Source of the DNA: AP-15 sp963700185
GTDB lineage: Bacteria > Pseudomonadota > Alphaproteobacteria > ATCC43930 > CGMCC-115725
Direction of reading: 5' to 3'
DNA length: 64,000 nt
NCBI GenBank assembly: GCA_963700185.1
Contig: CAVOWP010000015.1
Coordinates: 1-64,000 of the forward strand
Under the pieces are notes generated by a model. That model saw only the letters and a program-made list of their open reading frames with translations. It made no database searches and had not been told where the DNA came from. This document shows, piece by piece, positions 1 to 9,226 of this stretch; position 1 is the first letter of the stretch, and every line of letters begins with the position of its first letter. Position numbers and translations under genes: made by a program.

Positions 1-620
1 GGAGGAGGCAGTCTCGAGCGAACCCGTCTCTGAAATTGGGATTTCCGATAACGCGCGATTCCGAGAGGTTTATAGCACCTTCACCGGGACGTAAGGCGCC
101 TGTTTTAGGGTCGTTATCGGCGGAATTTTTCAAACGGTGCCAGCCGCCCGCTGAATAGGTTTGGTTATTAACCCGCTGGAATTTTTAGGGTTTTTTGTCC
201 CACCCGGCGGCCATGCTGGCGAATTTACCGTCTATAAAAGAGCCGGCTCGGCCGCGTCATGCGGCGGATTGAGCGAAAACGGCCCAATTTCAATGAGTTA
301 AGGCCTGCCACCAGGCAGCCGAATTTACCGCGACCGGAGGCGATGGTTTGCCGTCTGAGACCGAGCGCTTTTGGTGCAGGGAGCGGTGACTAGCGATTGA
401 GGAACAGAACGTGATCATTGACAAATTGGTTCCGGTATGATAAAAGACCCGCAAATACGATTTTGATCATATAACGGGGGCTACGTGGTTGCATCACTAC
501 GTAGGCACCGGCCTACAATTAGCTGCTCCTACTTACAAATTTGAACGTAAACCATTGATGCTGATTTGTCCAACCATTCTTCTAAATTATTTCGGGCGGA
601 GCGCCGCTCAGGGGTGAATT
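1..620. other. Non-coding left edge
   Basis: No convincing gene is seen in either strand. The first 30 bases match the T-arm-like dispersed repeat copy at 49066. Short blocks such as GAATTTACCG followed by CTATAAAA recur here (near 220-240) and near 49297-49315, so this stretch and 49.07-49.42 kb look like related non-coding sequence. It forms the upstream region of the phage methyltransferase gene. Confidence 0.5.
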
Positions 621-1943
621 ATGATATTGACAAATTCGGAGACCGCCGTCACCGCGAGACCATGGCCGGCGGAGCGGGTGGAGTTTTGGTCAATCGAACG
701 GCTGATACCCTACGACGCCAATGCGCGGCTGCACAGCGAAACCGACCTCGAGAAGATCGCCGCATCGATCCTCAAATGGGGGTGGACGAACCCGGTCCTC
801 GTGGACGAGGACGGTGTCCTGATCGCCGGGCATCTGAGGGTGGCCGCGGCAGCGCGGCTGGGGCTCAAATCCATTCCAGTGATAGTCGCGCGGGGCTGGA
901 GCGAGGATGAAAAGCAGGCCTATCGCCTGGCCGACAATGAACTGGCGGCGCGCGGGAGCTGGGAACCCGATCTGCTTTTCAGTGAGCTGCGGGATCTCAA
1001 ATTCAACGGGTTCGACCTCGACTTGATCGGCTTCGAGCCGCATCGGCTCGAAGAGATCCTGGCCGGGTTGGGGGCGAGCGGTCTGACCGATCCCGACAAT
1101 GTCCCGGAAATACCCGATCATCCCGTCACCCGGCCTGGCGATGTATGGCTGCTTACAGCCCACCGGATCGGCTGTGGCGACAGCACAAACGCGGCAGATG
1201 TCGCGCCGGTGCTGGCGGGAGCGCGGCCTCACCTGATGGTCACCGATCCGCCTTACGGGGTCGCCTACGACCCGAGCTGGCGCGCCCGGCGTGGGGTCGG
1301 CTCAAGCAATCTCGCGCAGGGCAAAGTGCTCAACGATGATCGCGCCGACTGGCGGCAGGCCTATGCACTGTTTACCGGAGATGTCGCTTACGTCTGGTAC
1401 GGGGCGTTGCATGGCGACGTGGTCGGCGCCGATCTGGCGGCTTGCGGGTTGCAGCCGCGGGCGCAGATCGTTTGGGTCAAGCAGCATTTTACACTGAGCC
1501 GCGGCCACTACCATTGGCGTCATGAAAATTGCTGGTACGCGGTGCGCCAGGGCAAGGCTGGCCAGTGGCAGGGTGACCGCAAGCAGACCACCGTGTGGGA
1601 GATCGCCAACAACAATCCGTTCGGCAATCGACAGCGCGAGCAGAGCTGGGGACACGGCACGCAAAAGCCGGTCGAGTGCATGCGCCGTCCGATCGTCAAC
1701 AACAGCCGGCCCGGCCAGCTGGTCTATGACCCGTTTCTCGGTTCGGGCACGAGCCTGATCGCGGCCGAAATGACCGGCCGCACCTGCATCGGTATCGAGA
1801 TCAGCCCGGCCTATGTCGATGTCATCCTGCGACGCTGGCAAGACTTCACCGGCCGCACCGCGATCCACCAAGCCTCGGGTCAATCCTTCGACGAGCGTGC
1901 CGCCAATCAGGACCGGGCTCTATCGGGGGCCGCCGATGTCTAG
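621..1943 (+). CDS. ParB-domain DNA methyltransferase (phage type)
   Basis: A 440-residue fusion of a ParB/Srx-like domain and a site-specific DNA N4/N6 methyltransferase. The ParB-like part (about residues 20-130) shows GHLRVAAAARLG at 70-81. The methyltransferase carries the catalytic DPPYGV at 209-214, TQKPVE at 347-352 and the SAM-binding PFLGSGT at 371-377; the order DPPY then FxGxG is that of beta-class enzymes. In phages and prophages such fusions precede the packaging genes, and here the stop overlaps the next start by 8 bases, so it is the first gene of a packaging operon. It probably modifies phage DNA; the recognition site cannot be read from sequence. A degraded relative lies at 50.17-50.35 kb. 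The gene looks intact. Confidence 0.9.
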   Translation: MILTNSETAVTARPWPAERVEFWSIERLIPYDANARLHSETDLEKIAASILKWGWTNPVLVDEDGVLIAGHLRVAAAARLGLKSIPVIVARGWSEDEKQAYRLADNELAARGSWEPDLLFSELRDLKFNGFDLDLIGFEPHRLEEILAGLGASGLTDPDNVPEIPDHPVTRPGDVWLLTAHRIGCGDSTNAADVAPVLAGARPHLMVTDPPYGVAYDPSWRARRGVGSSNLAQGKVLNDDRADWRQAYALFTGDVAYVWYGALHGDVVGADLAACGLQPRAQIVWVKQHFTLSRGHYHWRHENCWYAVRQGKAGQWQGDRKQTTVWEIANNNPFGNRQREQSWGHGTQKPVECMRRPIVNNSRPGQLVYDPFLGSGTSLIAAEMTGRTCIGIEISPAYVDVILRRWQDFTGRTAIHQASGQSFDERAANQDRALSGAADV

Positions 1944-2355
1944 AAAGCCGTTTGTCGTCAATGAGACGGTGCGCGAGAAGGTGCGCCACCTGGCGGGGGT
2001 CGGCGTCCGTCAGGACGATATCGCCCGGCTCGTCGGGTGCGCGCCCAAGACCTTGCGCAAGCGGTGTCGCGACGACCTCGATCGCGGTGTCGCCGAGGCC
2101 AATGCCGTGGTTTCCGGCTCTTTGTTCGCCGCCGCGAAGGGCGGCAATGTCACGGCGCAGATCTTCTGGCTGAAGTCGCGGGCGCATTGGCGCGAAAACG
2201 CAGCGCGAAACGACGCGGCTTCAAGCAGTGATGCTGAGCGGAGTTCACCGGTGGTCCTCGTGCTGCCCGACAACAGCCGAGACCCCGAGCTGACGCACGC
2301 GCTGCAAGACGCGGATCAAGACATTTTGGGAGAAAGCACAGACCGTGACAGGTGA
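1936..2355 (+). CDS. Terminase small subunit-like HTH protein
   Basis: A 139-residue protein starting at an ATG that overlaps the end of the methyltransferase gene and ending inside the start of the large terminase gene. The N-terminus contains a helix-turn-helix (GVRQDDIARLVGCAPKTLRK) followed by a helical segment; the C-terminus is acidic and looks disordered. Position directly before the large terminase and this architecture fit a small terminase that recognises the packaging site. The assignment rests mainly on context, since small terminases diverge strongly. A longer in-frame opening upstream (to 1813) lies wholly within the methyltransferase gene and was not used. Confidence 0.75.
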   Translation: MSRKPFVVNETVREKVRHLAGVGVRQDDIARLVGCAPKTLRKRCRDDLDRGVAEANAVVSGSLFAAAKGGNVTAQIFWLKSRAHWRENAARNDAASSSDAERSSPVVLVLPDNSRDPELTHALQDADQDILGESTDRDR

Positions 2356-3892
2356 GCCGCCGGATCTAATGTCGACCCGTACCGCGCCGACGAGAAAACA
2401 CAGTGCACGCACTCGGCAAGAGCGCTGCCGCACAAAGCAACACCCTTGGCGCCTGGGGCGAGACGACGTGTCTGATTTGGCGGCCACCATCGCGGCGCAG
2501 CCCGGCCCGCAGACCGAGTTTCTTCGCAGTCCTGCCGACATCTGCATCTATGGCGGGGCCGCGGGTGGCGGAAAAACGGTCGGGTTGATCCTGGAACCGC
2601 TACGCTACGCCACTCGGGTGGTGAATTTCACCGCCGTGTTTTTCCGGCGCTCGACCCCGCAGATCACCAATCCCGGCGGGTTGTGGGATGAGAGCAAAAA
2701 CTTCTACCCCCGCCTCGGCGGGATGCCGCATGTCGGAATGCGCGAGTGGCGCTGGCCGCGTGCCGGCAGGATCAAGTTCTCGCACCTGCAGTTCGACAGC
2801 ACCGTCTATGACTGGCAGGGCGCGCAGATCACGTTGATCTGTTTCGACGAGCTGACGCATTTCACCGCGCATCAGTTCTTCTATATGGTCAGCCGCAACC
2901 GCTCGACCTGCGGCGTGCGGCCCTACATTCGCGCCACCTGCAACCCCGACGCCGACTGCTGGGTCGCCGACTTCCTGGCGTGGTGGATCGACCCGGAGAG
3001 CGGGCTGCCGATCCCCGAGCGCGCCGGTGTGCTGCGCTATTACGTCCGCGTCGCGGAGAAGACCATCTGGGCTGATCGGCCCGAGGAGTTGGTGCAATAC
3101 CTCCCACAGCCGGAGGACTTGCCGCCGAGCATCGAGCCGCCGCGGCCGATCAGCGTCACGTTTATCCCCGCGACCGTGTTCAACAACCCAATCCTGCTGC
3201 GGGCCAACCCCGAATACTACGCTTGGCTGCTGTCATTGCCGACGCTCGAGCGCGAGCGGCTGCTCGGCGGCAATTGGAAGATCCGGCCGGCCGCCGGGCT
3301 CTATTTCAAGCACGAATGGTGCGCCATCGTCGACGAGGTCCCGGCCGATCTCGATATCGTGCGCTATTGGGATCTTGCCGCGACCGAAAAGACCGAGCGC
3401 AACGATCCCGATTGGACGGTCGGCATCAAGCTCGGCCGCGACAGGTCAGGCGGCTACTACTTGCTGGACATGGTGCGAGTGCGAGCCAATCCGGGTGACG
3501 TCGAGCGCTTGCTGCTCGACACCGCCGAACAGGACGGCAAACGGGTCCGCATCGGGTTCGGCCAGGATCCGGGGCAGGCCGGCAAGAGCCAGGCGCTGCA
3601 TCTCGTGCGCGCGCTCGACGGCTTCACCGTGAGGGCGGCCCCGGAGAGTGGCGACAAGCTGACGCGCTTTGGGCCATTCAGCTCGCAGTGCCGTGCCGGC
3701 AATGTGAAGATCCGGCGCGGCGCGTGGAACGAGGAGCTGTTCCGCGTTCTCGAAGGCTTCCCCGATCTCGCCCATGACGACGAGGTCGACGCCTGCAGCG
3801 GAGCCATGGAAATGCTCAACCCGCAAATGAAGAGCTGGGGTATTTACGAATTGATGCGCCGGCAGGCGCGAAGAGCTCAAGCAGCAACGTGA
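2345..3892 (+). CDS. Phage terminase large subunit, C-terminus frameshifted
   Basis: ATPase-nuclease that packages phage DNA. As read it has 515 residues from a GTG start at 2345 (an ATG at 2369 is an alternative). The Walker A motif GGAAGGGKT lies near residue 68, a CFDELTHF segment gives the Walker B region, and DLAATEKTE in the second half fits the RNase H-like nuclease. Near 3866 the frame appears shifted: skipping one base continues a charged tail (EELKQQREPEPRKTNWAPGS...) to a stop at 4038-4040, in better agreement with terminases of this type than the short basic end in frame. So the native gene was probably 2345-4040 with one extra base now present. No portal or capsid gene follows, so this is a packaging-module relic. 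Confidence 0.85.
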   Translation: MTGEPPDLMSTRTAPTRKHSARTRQERCRTKQHPWRLGRDDVSDLAATIAAQPGPQTEFLRSPADICIYGGAAGGGKTVGLILEPLRYATRVVNFTAVFFRRSTPQITNPGGLWDESKNFYPRLGGMPHVGMREWRWPRAGRIKFSHLQFDSTVYDWQGAQITLICFDELTHFTAHQFFYMVSRNRSTCGVRPYIRATCNPDADCWVADFLAWWIDPESGLPIPERAGVLRYYVRVAEKTIWADRPEELVQYLPQPEDLPPSIEPPRPISVTFIPATVFNNPILLRANPEYYAWLLSLPTLERERLLGGNWKIRPAAGLYFKHEWCAIVDEVPADLDIVRYWDLAATEKTERNDPDWTVGIKLGRDRSGGYYLLDMVRVRANPGDVERLLLDTAEQDGKRVRIGFGQDPGQAGKSQALHLVRALDGFTVRAAPESGDKLTRFGPFSSQCRAGNVKIRRGAWNEELFRVLEGFPDLAHDDEVDACSGAMEMLNPQMKSWGIYELMRRQARRAQAAT

Positions 3893-4040
3893 GCCGGAGC
3901 CGCGCAAAACCAATTGGGCCCCCGGCTCGGTCGAATGGCAGGCCGAACAGGAGGCGAAAACAAAGGCCCAAATCGAGGCAACTGCAGTGGAGGGCACGGC
4001 TGGCTCGTCTGCGAGCGGACCGCATTCCGAAGCGCCGTGA

Positions 4041-4369
4041 GTGAGGCCAGGATCTCGACATGGATGGGGGTGCCGTCTCGCAACCGAAGCTTATTGTCGT
4101 CCGAGAACGGTGTGACCTATGCGTCGATACCAAGACGTAAGGCGAAGACAGCAGCCTCGCCGCGTCTGCCAGGACGGGTAAAGGACGGCTTATTGATAAG
4201 TGTGCTTCAAATCTATTGAAATCATTGGTGAAGAGGCTCCGAGTGGATGGCCGTTGCGCCAAATTTCGGAACACCTTTGACAAATGTCACTGGATCGATC
4301 AGGCTGGGAAGAGGATCAACGTCGCTGATGATCGGCGTTGACCTCGTTGTTTAAGCAGAAAGCTCGGTC
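4041..4369. other. Intergenic, no gene seen
   Basis: No supported coding sequence between the terminase tail and ku. Phage genes expected after a terminase (portal, protease, capsid) are absent, so a deletion junction lies here. Confidence 0.5.
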
Positions 4370-5421
4370 ATGCCTCGGGCAAGTTGGCGGGGATTTCTTC
4401 GCCTTTCTCTGGTGTCCTGCCCAATCTATCTGTCGCCGGCGACCAGCCGCACGAAACCCATTCGCTTGCGCCAGGTGTGGCGACCGGCGGCTCGACGGAT
4501 GAGGGAGAGGACGAGGCGCCTGAGCCAGCGCGACGGAAAGGCTTACCGAGCCGTTGGTGCCGGACCTTGGCAGACACGATGGTGGCTATGACGCAGATCA
4601 GCCCCAGCCCCGTTACCCGGGTCACTATCCGGCCACATGATCCGCGGACAGGTGAGGAGATTGACAAGGCGGAAGTCGTCAAGGGTTACGAATACGGTCG
4701 CGGCCAGTTCGTCACGTTTACCCCCGAGGAATTGAAGGCACTCGACGTCGAAAGCTCGAGGGTCATCGACCTCGAAAAGTTTGTGCCACGGGGTGACCTC
4801 GATCCCGTCTATCTCGACACCCCCTATTACCTCTACCCGGATGGCCCGGTGGCGGAGGAAACGCTGCGCGTCATCGGCGCGGCGATGGCCGAGGCAGGCG
4901 TCGTCGGGCTCGGGCGTCTCACGCTCAGCCGGCGCGAGCGGATGGTCGCAGTCGAGCCTCGCGGCGCCGGCATGGCGCTCTTCATGTTGCGCGCTGCAGA
5001 CGAGGTCCGGGCGGCGCAGTTCGGTGGCGTCGAGAGGGATCTCGACGCCGAGATGGTCGCGATCGCGCGCGCGATCATCGGTCAGCGGACCGGAAGTTTC
5101 GATCCGACGACGTATCGAGACCGCTACCAGGAGGCCTTGCGCGAGCTGATTGAAGCCAAGATGAAGGGGCTCACGGTCAAACCCAGGGAAATGGCCGCTC
5201 CGCCACCAGTCATTGACCTGATGGCAGCGTTGAAACGCAGCTTGGCGCAGGAGGCGCCGGCATCGAAGCGCCTCGGCGCGGCTCCGAGAAAAGCCCCCAA
5301 GACAAAACCCGATCGGCGTCAGCCGGCCTTGTTGCTGCCCGTCAGCGGCGGGCGCAAACCGAAGACCGAGGAGGCCGCCGAGCGCCCCACCAGTGCTCCG
5401 CGGCGGCGTAAGCGAGCTTGA
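4370..5421 (+). pseudogene. ku: Ku DNA end-binding protein, frameshifted
   Basis: Bacterial Ku homodimer binds DNA double-strand ends and recruits LigD for non-homologous end joining. The first frame from ATG 4370 gives the typical N-terminus MPRASWRGFLRLSLVSCPIY; from about 4490 the homologous reading moves to another frame (DEGEDEAPEPARR, then VKGYEYGRGQFV, VIDLEKFVPRG, RLTLSRRERMV) and runs to 5421 with the usual basic tail (RRQPALLLPVSG, ending RRRKRA). The change is equivalent to one lost base (or two gained) near 4490. Total length, about 350 codons, is near the longer rhizobial Ku proteins. No ligD is present in the window. If the shift is real, Ku is inactive; a sequencing error is equally possible. 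Confidence 0.88.
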
Positions 5422-6143
5422 TCCTGATTCGGCGAGCCGGAATTACCGTGATCGCCATTCCGCCGGTGGCATCCCGTCCTCCGATGGTGCAGTTGACGAC
5501 GGTATGAGATCGATCTCGGAGACGCGCTCGTCGCGTAGCGCTTTACCGCTGCGACGCGACCATCGGCATTCTGATCGAGGCCGACAGGATGCCACCCCAG
5601 GAGCCGAGCTGTTCCAGGATCTTACCGCCATCAGCACGTGATTTCCCGATCATTTGTCCCGGCGCGAGCGGCACGCTCTCAGAGAGGGACTCAAAGTTCG
5701 AATCCGCTTCCCTCCAGCGGAGAGTCAGATGCGAACCTGAAGTTGTGTGCGTCAAGTTCAGCAAATTGGTCATGGTGAGAGTGCGGTGGTTCATTCAGGT
5801 CACTAGAGCAACATCCCTTGCATCGCCGAGAGAAAACTCCGCCGGCGCCAGTTGACCGAGGATGGAAACGTCGAGATCAGCGGGCGTGACTTGCGCGAGG
5901 GCTCCAGTGCGGCACCTCAAAGCACACGAATATGGCGATGAGGACCTTTAGCCCGAATGAGATACGTAACCGCCGAGGCTGGTGTGAGCGGCGTTTAGAT
6001 GCGATCAGCCCGAAAGCTAGGATGAGACCAGACAGCTAGAACCGACCCAGGAGCCGATAAGCTAAAGCTTTCCTTCACCGAGCCAATTGATTCCGGCCCC
6101 CGAGCGGTTACGCTCATGCCCCCCTCTCACCAGAGGAGTTGCG
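5422..6143. other. Intergenic with one T-arm-like repeat
   Basis: About 720 bases without a supported gene. It holds one copy of the dispersed repeat (5681-5755); the rest shows no recognisable coding or RNA feature. The Shine-Dalgarno of the next gene (AGAGGAG, 6132-6138) lies at its right end. Confidence 0.5.
5681..5755 (+). repeat. T-arm-like dispersed repeat, copy a
   Basis: Core AGTTCGAATCCGCTTCC followed by CTCCAGCGGAGAGTC, then GCGAACCTGA. The same core and tail occur at 28301 (same orientation) and in reverse orientation at 16061 and 28130. Confidence 0.7.
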
Positions 6144-6752
6144 ATGCCTGAACCCGAGCGCATCGATCGGCGCCGCGCGGCACTGATCGCTTACGACGTT
6201 TGCCGGCGCGCGCTAACTCCGTCGGATCCCGCACGGAGAGCTGCGATGGGCCCTGTGCTCGACGCCTGGGTGCAGATGATCGCGGTCGCGCGGAGGGCGG
6301 GGGTGCCGGTCATCTACACGACGCCGGTCAGCCGCGCCGATGGCGCCGATGTCGTCATGCTGCCGACCGACCTTTCGGCGGAGACCGGCGTGCCGCCACT
6401 CACCAACGCTATCGAGGGTACCGCAGAGGCTGGCTTCCCCGACGAAATCGCGCCGCGGCCCGAGGATTACGTTTTCCTCAAGCGCCGGCCGAGCGCCTTT
6501 TACGGGACGGGTGTCGCCGAGCTTCTGCACATGCTGCGACGCGATACGATCATCATCGGCGGTGGCGCCACAAATCGCGGCGTCGAGACGAGCGTCCGCG
6601 AGGCCTTCAACCTGGACCTCGCGTCGATCGTGGTGCGCGAATGCTGCTGGAGCAGCGATGCGACCGCCCACGCCTACAGTCTCGACAAGGCGATGAAAAT
6701 GTACGCCCGCATCCGAAGGCTCGACCAGGTTGCGGCAATGCTGCGGGACTGA
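6144..6752 (+). CDS. Cysteine hydrolase-fold (isochorismatase-like) protein without the Cys
   Basis: A 202-residue isochorismatase-superfamily protein. The start at 6144 follows a clear Shine-Dalgarno AGAGGAG. The family Asp is in ALIAYDVC (D18) and the Lys in YVFLKRRPSAF (K113). The nucleophile is normally Cys in a motif like ATNxCVE; here the motif reads GATNRGVETSVREAF with Gly146 at that place. So classical Cys-based hydrolysis of isochorismate or amides is not expected, and the protein may be a Cys-less branch with another role or a binding protein. It stands alone; downstream is an unrelated gene on the other strand. Function not assignable beyond fold. Confidence 0.8.
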   Translation: MPEPERIDRRRAALIAYDVCRRALTPSDPARRAAMGPVLDAWVQMIAVARRAGVPVIYTTPVSRADGADVVMLPTDLSAETGVPPLTNAIEGTAEAGFPDEIAPRPEDYVFLKRRPSAFYGTGVAELLHMLRRDTIIIGGGATNRGVETSVREAFNLDLASIVVRECCWSSDATAHAYSLDKAMKMYARIRRLDQVAAMLRD

Positions 6753-6857
6753 CCGGAAATTAGCGCGGTAATCCCGAGATACGAACTGTGCTCTCCAGGT
6801 TCGCGGCGCAGGAAACCGGTATTTCGCGGGCGCGCACCGACGTTTAAGACGCACGCC

Positions 6858-7445
6858 TCATAGGTTCAGTCGGTGCATTTGTCCCATCGGATAGCGAGTG
6901 CCGGACGCGACACCGGGCGGGACGATGCGGTCGATTTCTGCGAGATCGTCTGCTGTGAGCACAATGTCCGCGGCGCGCAGATTCTCCTCAAGGTGTTCGC
7001 GCGATTTCGCGCCCGGTATCGGCACGATGAAGGCACCCGCGCGCGAGCCCTGGGTCATTGGCCAAGCAATGGCGAGCTGGGCGAGCGTGGCGTTCTTCCT
7101 GCGCGCGATGGCCTCGAGCGCCGAGCGCAGCCGAAGGTTCTTCGCGAGATTGGCGCTGTGGAAGCGAGGCAGCTCCGCGCGAATATCGTCTACTGCCATT
7201 TCCTCCGCCTTGAGTACCTCGACGCTCAGCATCCCGCGCCCGAGCACGGCATAGGCCATCATCGCCATCCCAAGTTCCTTGCAGGCGCCGATTTGGCCCT
7301 GTTCTTCCGCGTCACGCGAGAACAACGAATATTCCATCTGCAGCAAGGCGAGCGGATGCACGGCACTGCCGCGCCTGAGCGACTCGGCCGAGCATTCCGA
7401 CAGCGAGATGAAACGCGTCTTGCCCTCGTTGACGAGCTCGGCCAT
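6858..7445 (-). pseudogene. Aldo/keto reductase, C-terminal part only
   Basis: 195 codons matching the second half of an NAD(P)H-dependent aldo/keto reductase: GKTRFISLSECSAES, VHPLALLQMEYSLFSRD, and the cofactor-binding end FIVPIPGAKSREHLEENL. The catalytic Asp-Tyr-Lys part and the first strands of the barrel (about 130 residues) are missing. At 7445-7446 the sequence passes directly into the 3' end of an IS256 transposase on the same strand, so the reductase was cut by insertion or by deletion between the element and the gene. Not functional as read. Confidence 0.85.
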
Positions 7446-8125
7446 TGCGGATCGCCAGAAACAGCAGCTTCAACGCCGCCTCGTCGGTCGGGAAGTCGCC
7501 GCGGGTCTTGATGATCTTGCGCAGGCTGCGATTGAGGCTTTCCACGGCGTTCGTCGTATGGATCATTTTTGCGGATCGCCGGCGGGAAGGCGAACAGCGG
7601 CACCACATGCTGCCAGGCTCGCCGCCACGCCTGGCCGATGGCCGGGTATCGCTTGCCCCATTCGGCCTCGAAGGCGTCGAGTTCGGCGGCGGTCCGCGCT
7701 CGGCTGTTTCCGCCCGGTAGATCGCCTTCAGATCGGGCATGATCAGCTTGCGGTCCGCTCCACTGCCTGCCCCCGCGAAGGCGGGGGACACAAAAGCCAG
7801 CGAGTTACGGATCAGATGGATGATGCGAACTCGAGACCCGCGGCATCAACGACGTCCTGATCGCAGTGGTCGACGGGCTCAAGGGCTTCCCCGAGGCGAT
7901 CGGCACAGTGTTCCCGCTGACCACGGTGCAGACCTGCGAGCAAACCGAGGGCGCCAAGTTCTGGTTGAAGGTGATGAACGAAGATGACCGGATAGACCGG
8001 GTCGAGCGGCCGGTTCTGCCATTCCCGAACCCTCCTTCTCGCCTTCGCTGTTGAGGGCGAGGGCGACATAGACCGCTTTGTTGCGCACCAAACCCTCGTC
8101 GCGAATTTTGACCCGCAGCGCGTCG
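7446..8125 (-). mobile_element. IS256-family transposase remnant, internally scrambled
   Basis: Conserved blocks of a mutator-type (IS256) transposase are all visible but out of order. Minus strand, in reading direction: VKIRDEGLVRNKAVYVALAL (about 8125-8030), then WQNRPLDPVYPVIF (8030-7983), then two blocks that read on the plus strand, EQTEGAKFWLKVMNE (7938-7982) and TRGINDVLIAVVDGLKGFPE... to VQTC (7827-7937), and finally minus-strand IHLIRNSLAFV to TTNAVESLNRSLRKIIKTRG and LFLAIRN (7825-7446). In intact family members the order is WQNRPL, VKIRD, EQTEGAKFW, TRGIND, IHLIRNS. So two adjacent blocks are inverted and two are swapped. It is dead and truncated at both ends. Confidence 0.85.
7766..7792. 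repeat. Palindromic GC-rich element inside IS remnant
   Basis: CCCCCGCGAAGGCGGGGG forms a perfect hairpin stem and is located where the transposase reading should pass from LAFVS to DRK. It resembles short palindromic intergenic elements of alphaproteobacteria and seems to have inserted into the IS after it died. Confidence 0.55.
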
Positions 8126-8716
8126 AAGAAAGCAAGCTAGTCACATTCCGGTCTGAGACCGTACCCACCTCATACGCTAGTATGCCGGGTGCCGCGCCGC
8201 GAAGACTGGAAGGTTAAAAACTGCTTATTTCGGACCAGTTCTAAAGCGCATCGCGGCGGGAAGTTGCCGGCGGACAGAAAGCTGCGGGTGGGGTGACCCC
8301 AGCTGTTTCTTGGTCTGGCGCGGCATAGGTTGAGTTATTAGAAAATGCGGCGGCGACGGATGTGGGGTTGACGGCCGTCTGTACCGCCATGCCATTCCCC
8401 AAGTATCCTACAGTCGCGGCCTCAATGGGGGGAATGAAGTGGGGAACGGGATCGGCCTTCCCGAATAGCGATCGTGGCGGCAGAGGGGCAAACAATCGCG
8501 CGCACCGGCGTTCCGAGAATGCCGCCTGCTGACAGAGCGGTTCGAGCCGGCCGTTCCTAGGCTGCATGGCTGAAGTCTGGTCGGAGGCGAGGCTTCGCGG
8601 TCGATGCTGGCGGGACTGGGCGGAGACGGGGTCGAGGGCATGGCCCGCGAACCGTTTCTTAACTCCTTGGTTACCAACGCCCACTGAAAGCAGGCAGCCA
8701 TGCGCCCACTTCTCGC
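8126..8716. other. Intergenic with repeat, no gene supported
   Basis: Open frames here show no family signature. The region carries the first copy of an approximately 78-base repeat (8432-8510) whose partner is at 9491-9570. Confidence 0.45.
8432..8510. repeat. 78-base direct repeat, copy 1
   Basis: Starts with AATGAAGTGGGGAACGGGAT and continues through TTCCCGAATAGCGATCG and GGCGGCAGAGGGGCA; the copy at 9491-9570 is closely similar in the same orientation. The two copies flank the small exported gene at 8717-8998. Origin unknown. Confidence 0.75.
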
Positions 8717-8998
8717 CTACCGAGGCGGGGGCTGGGCGGGCCAGCAATACATCCCGCCCTGCGGATTCGGACGGCAAGATACGCCGTTCGAATAATCCAT
8801 CCCGCCCTGCGGATTCGGTCTCGACGTAACGCCATTCGAATAATCGTATCCTCCGAACGGATTCGGTTTCGACGTGACGGTGTTTTGATCCCCTTGTGGC
8901 GGGGGGAAGGTGTTATCGAGCGCCATTGCGACCGTCGTCGTGAGTCCGAACGCACCGAGGATGATCGTGGCGATTAATGATGATGTTCGCACGTTCAT
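8717..8998 (-). CDS. Small exported protein with PNPQGG repeats
   Basis: A 93-residue protein with a clear Sec signal peptide (charged start, hydrophobic IATIILGAFGL, cleavage near VAMA-LD). The mature part is about 67 residues and consists of a short lead and three near-repeats of about 16 residues: KPNPFGGYDYSNGV, RPNPQGGMDYSNGV and RPNPQGGMYCW, ending in a proline-rich tail. Two cysteines occur in the last repeat and just before it. AGGAGAAAA precedes the ATG by a normal distance. I do not recognise a characterised family; Gly/Pro/Tyr/Asn-rich repeats suggest an extended, surface or matrix-associated polypeptide. It is flanked by direct repeats and stands alone. Confidence 0.7.
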   Translation of the reverse strand: MNVRTSSLIATIILGAFGLTTTVAMALDNTFPPPQGDQNTVTSKPNPFGGYDYSNGVTSRPNPQGGMDYSNGVSCRPNPQGGMYCWPAQPPPR

Positions 8999-9226
8999 TG
9001 ATGTTTTCTCCTGTCAGTGGGTTTTACGCCGACGGCGGGCGGCCCGGCACAAAGGAAAGCATCTATGAGAGCTTGCCCTGATACATGGCCAAACTTTGAT
9101 GCGCAATTTCTGGGTGATCGTCCGATCCGCGCTCATGGGACCACCCAATTCAGCATCTCGGCCGGCCGTAATCGGTGTCGGCAATCAATCGTTCCGGCCA
9201 CAGTGTAGGCGGTCGAGCGCGCGCGA

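Noticed and set aside
8241..8777. 178-codon minus-strand frame
   Set aside because: It runs through the 78-base repeat and overlaps the end of the exported gene; composition is not protein-like.
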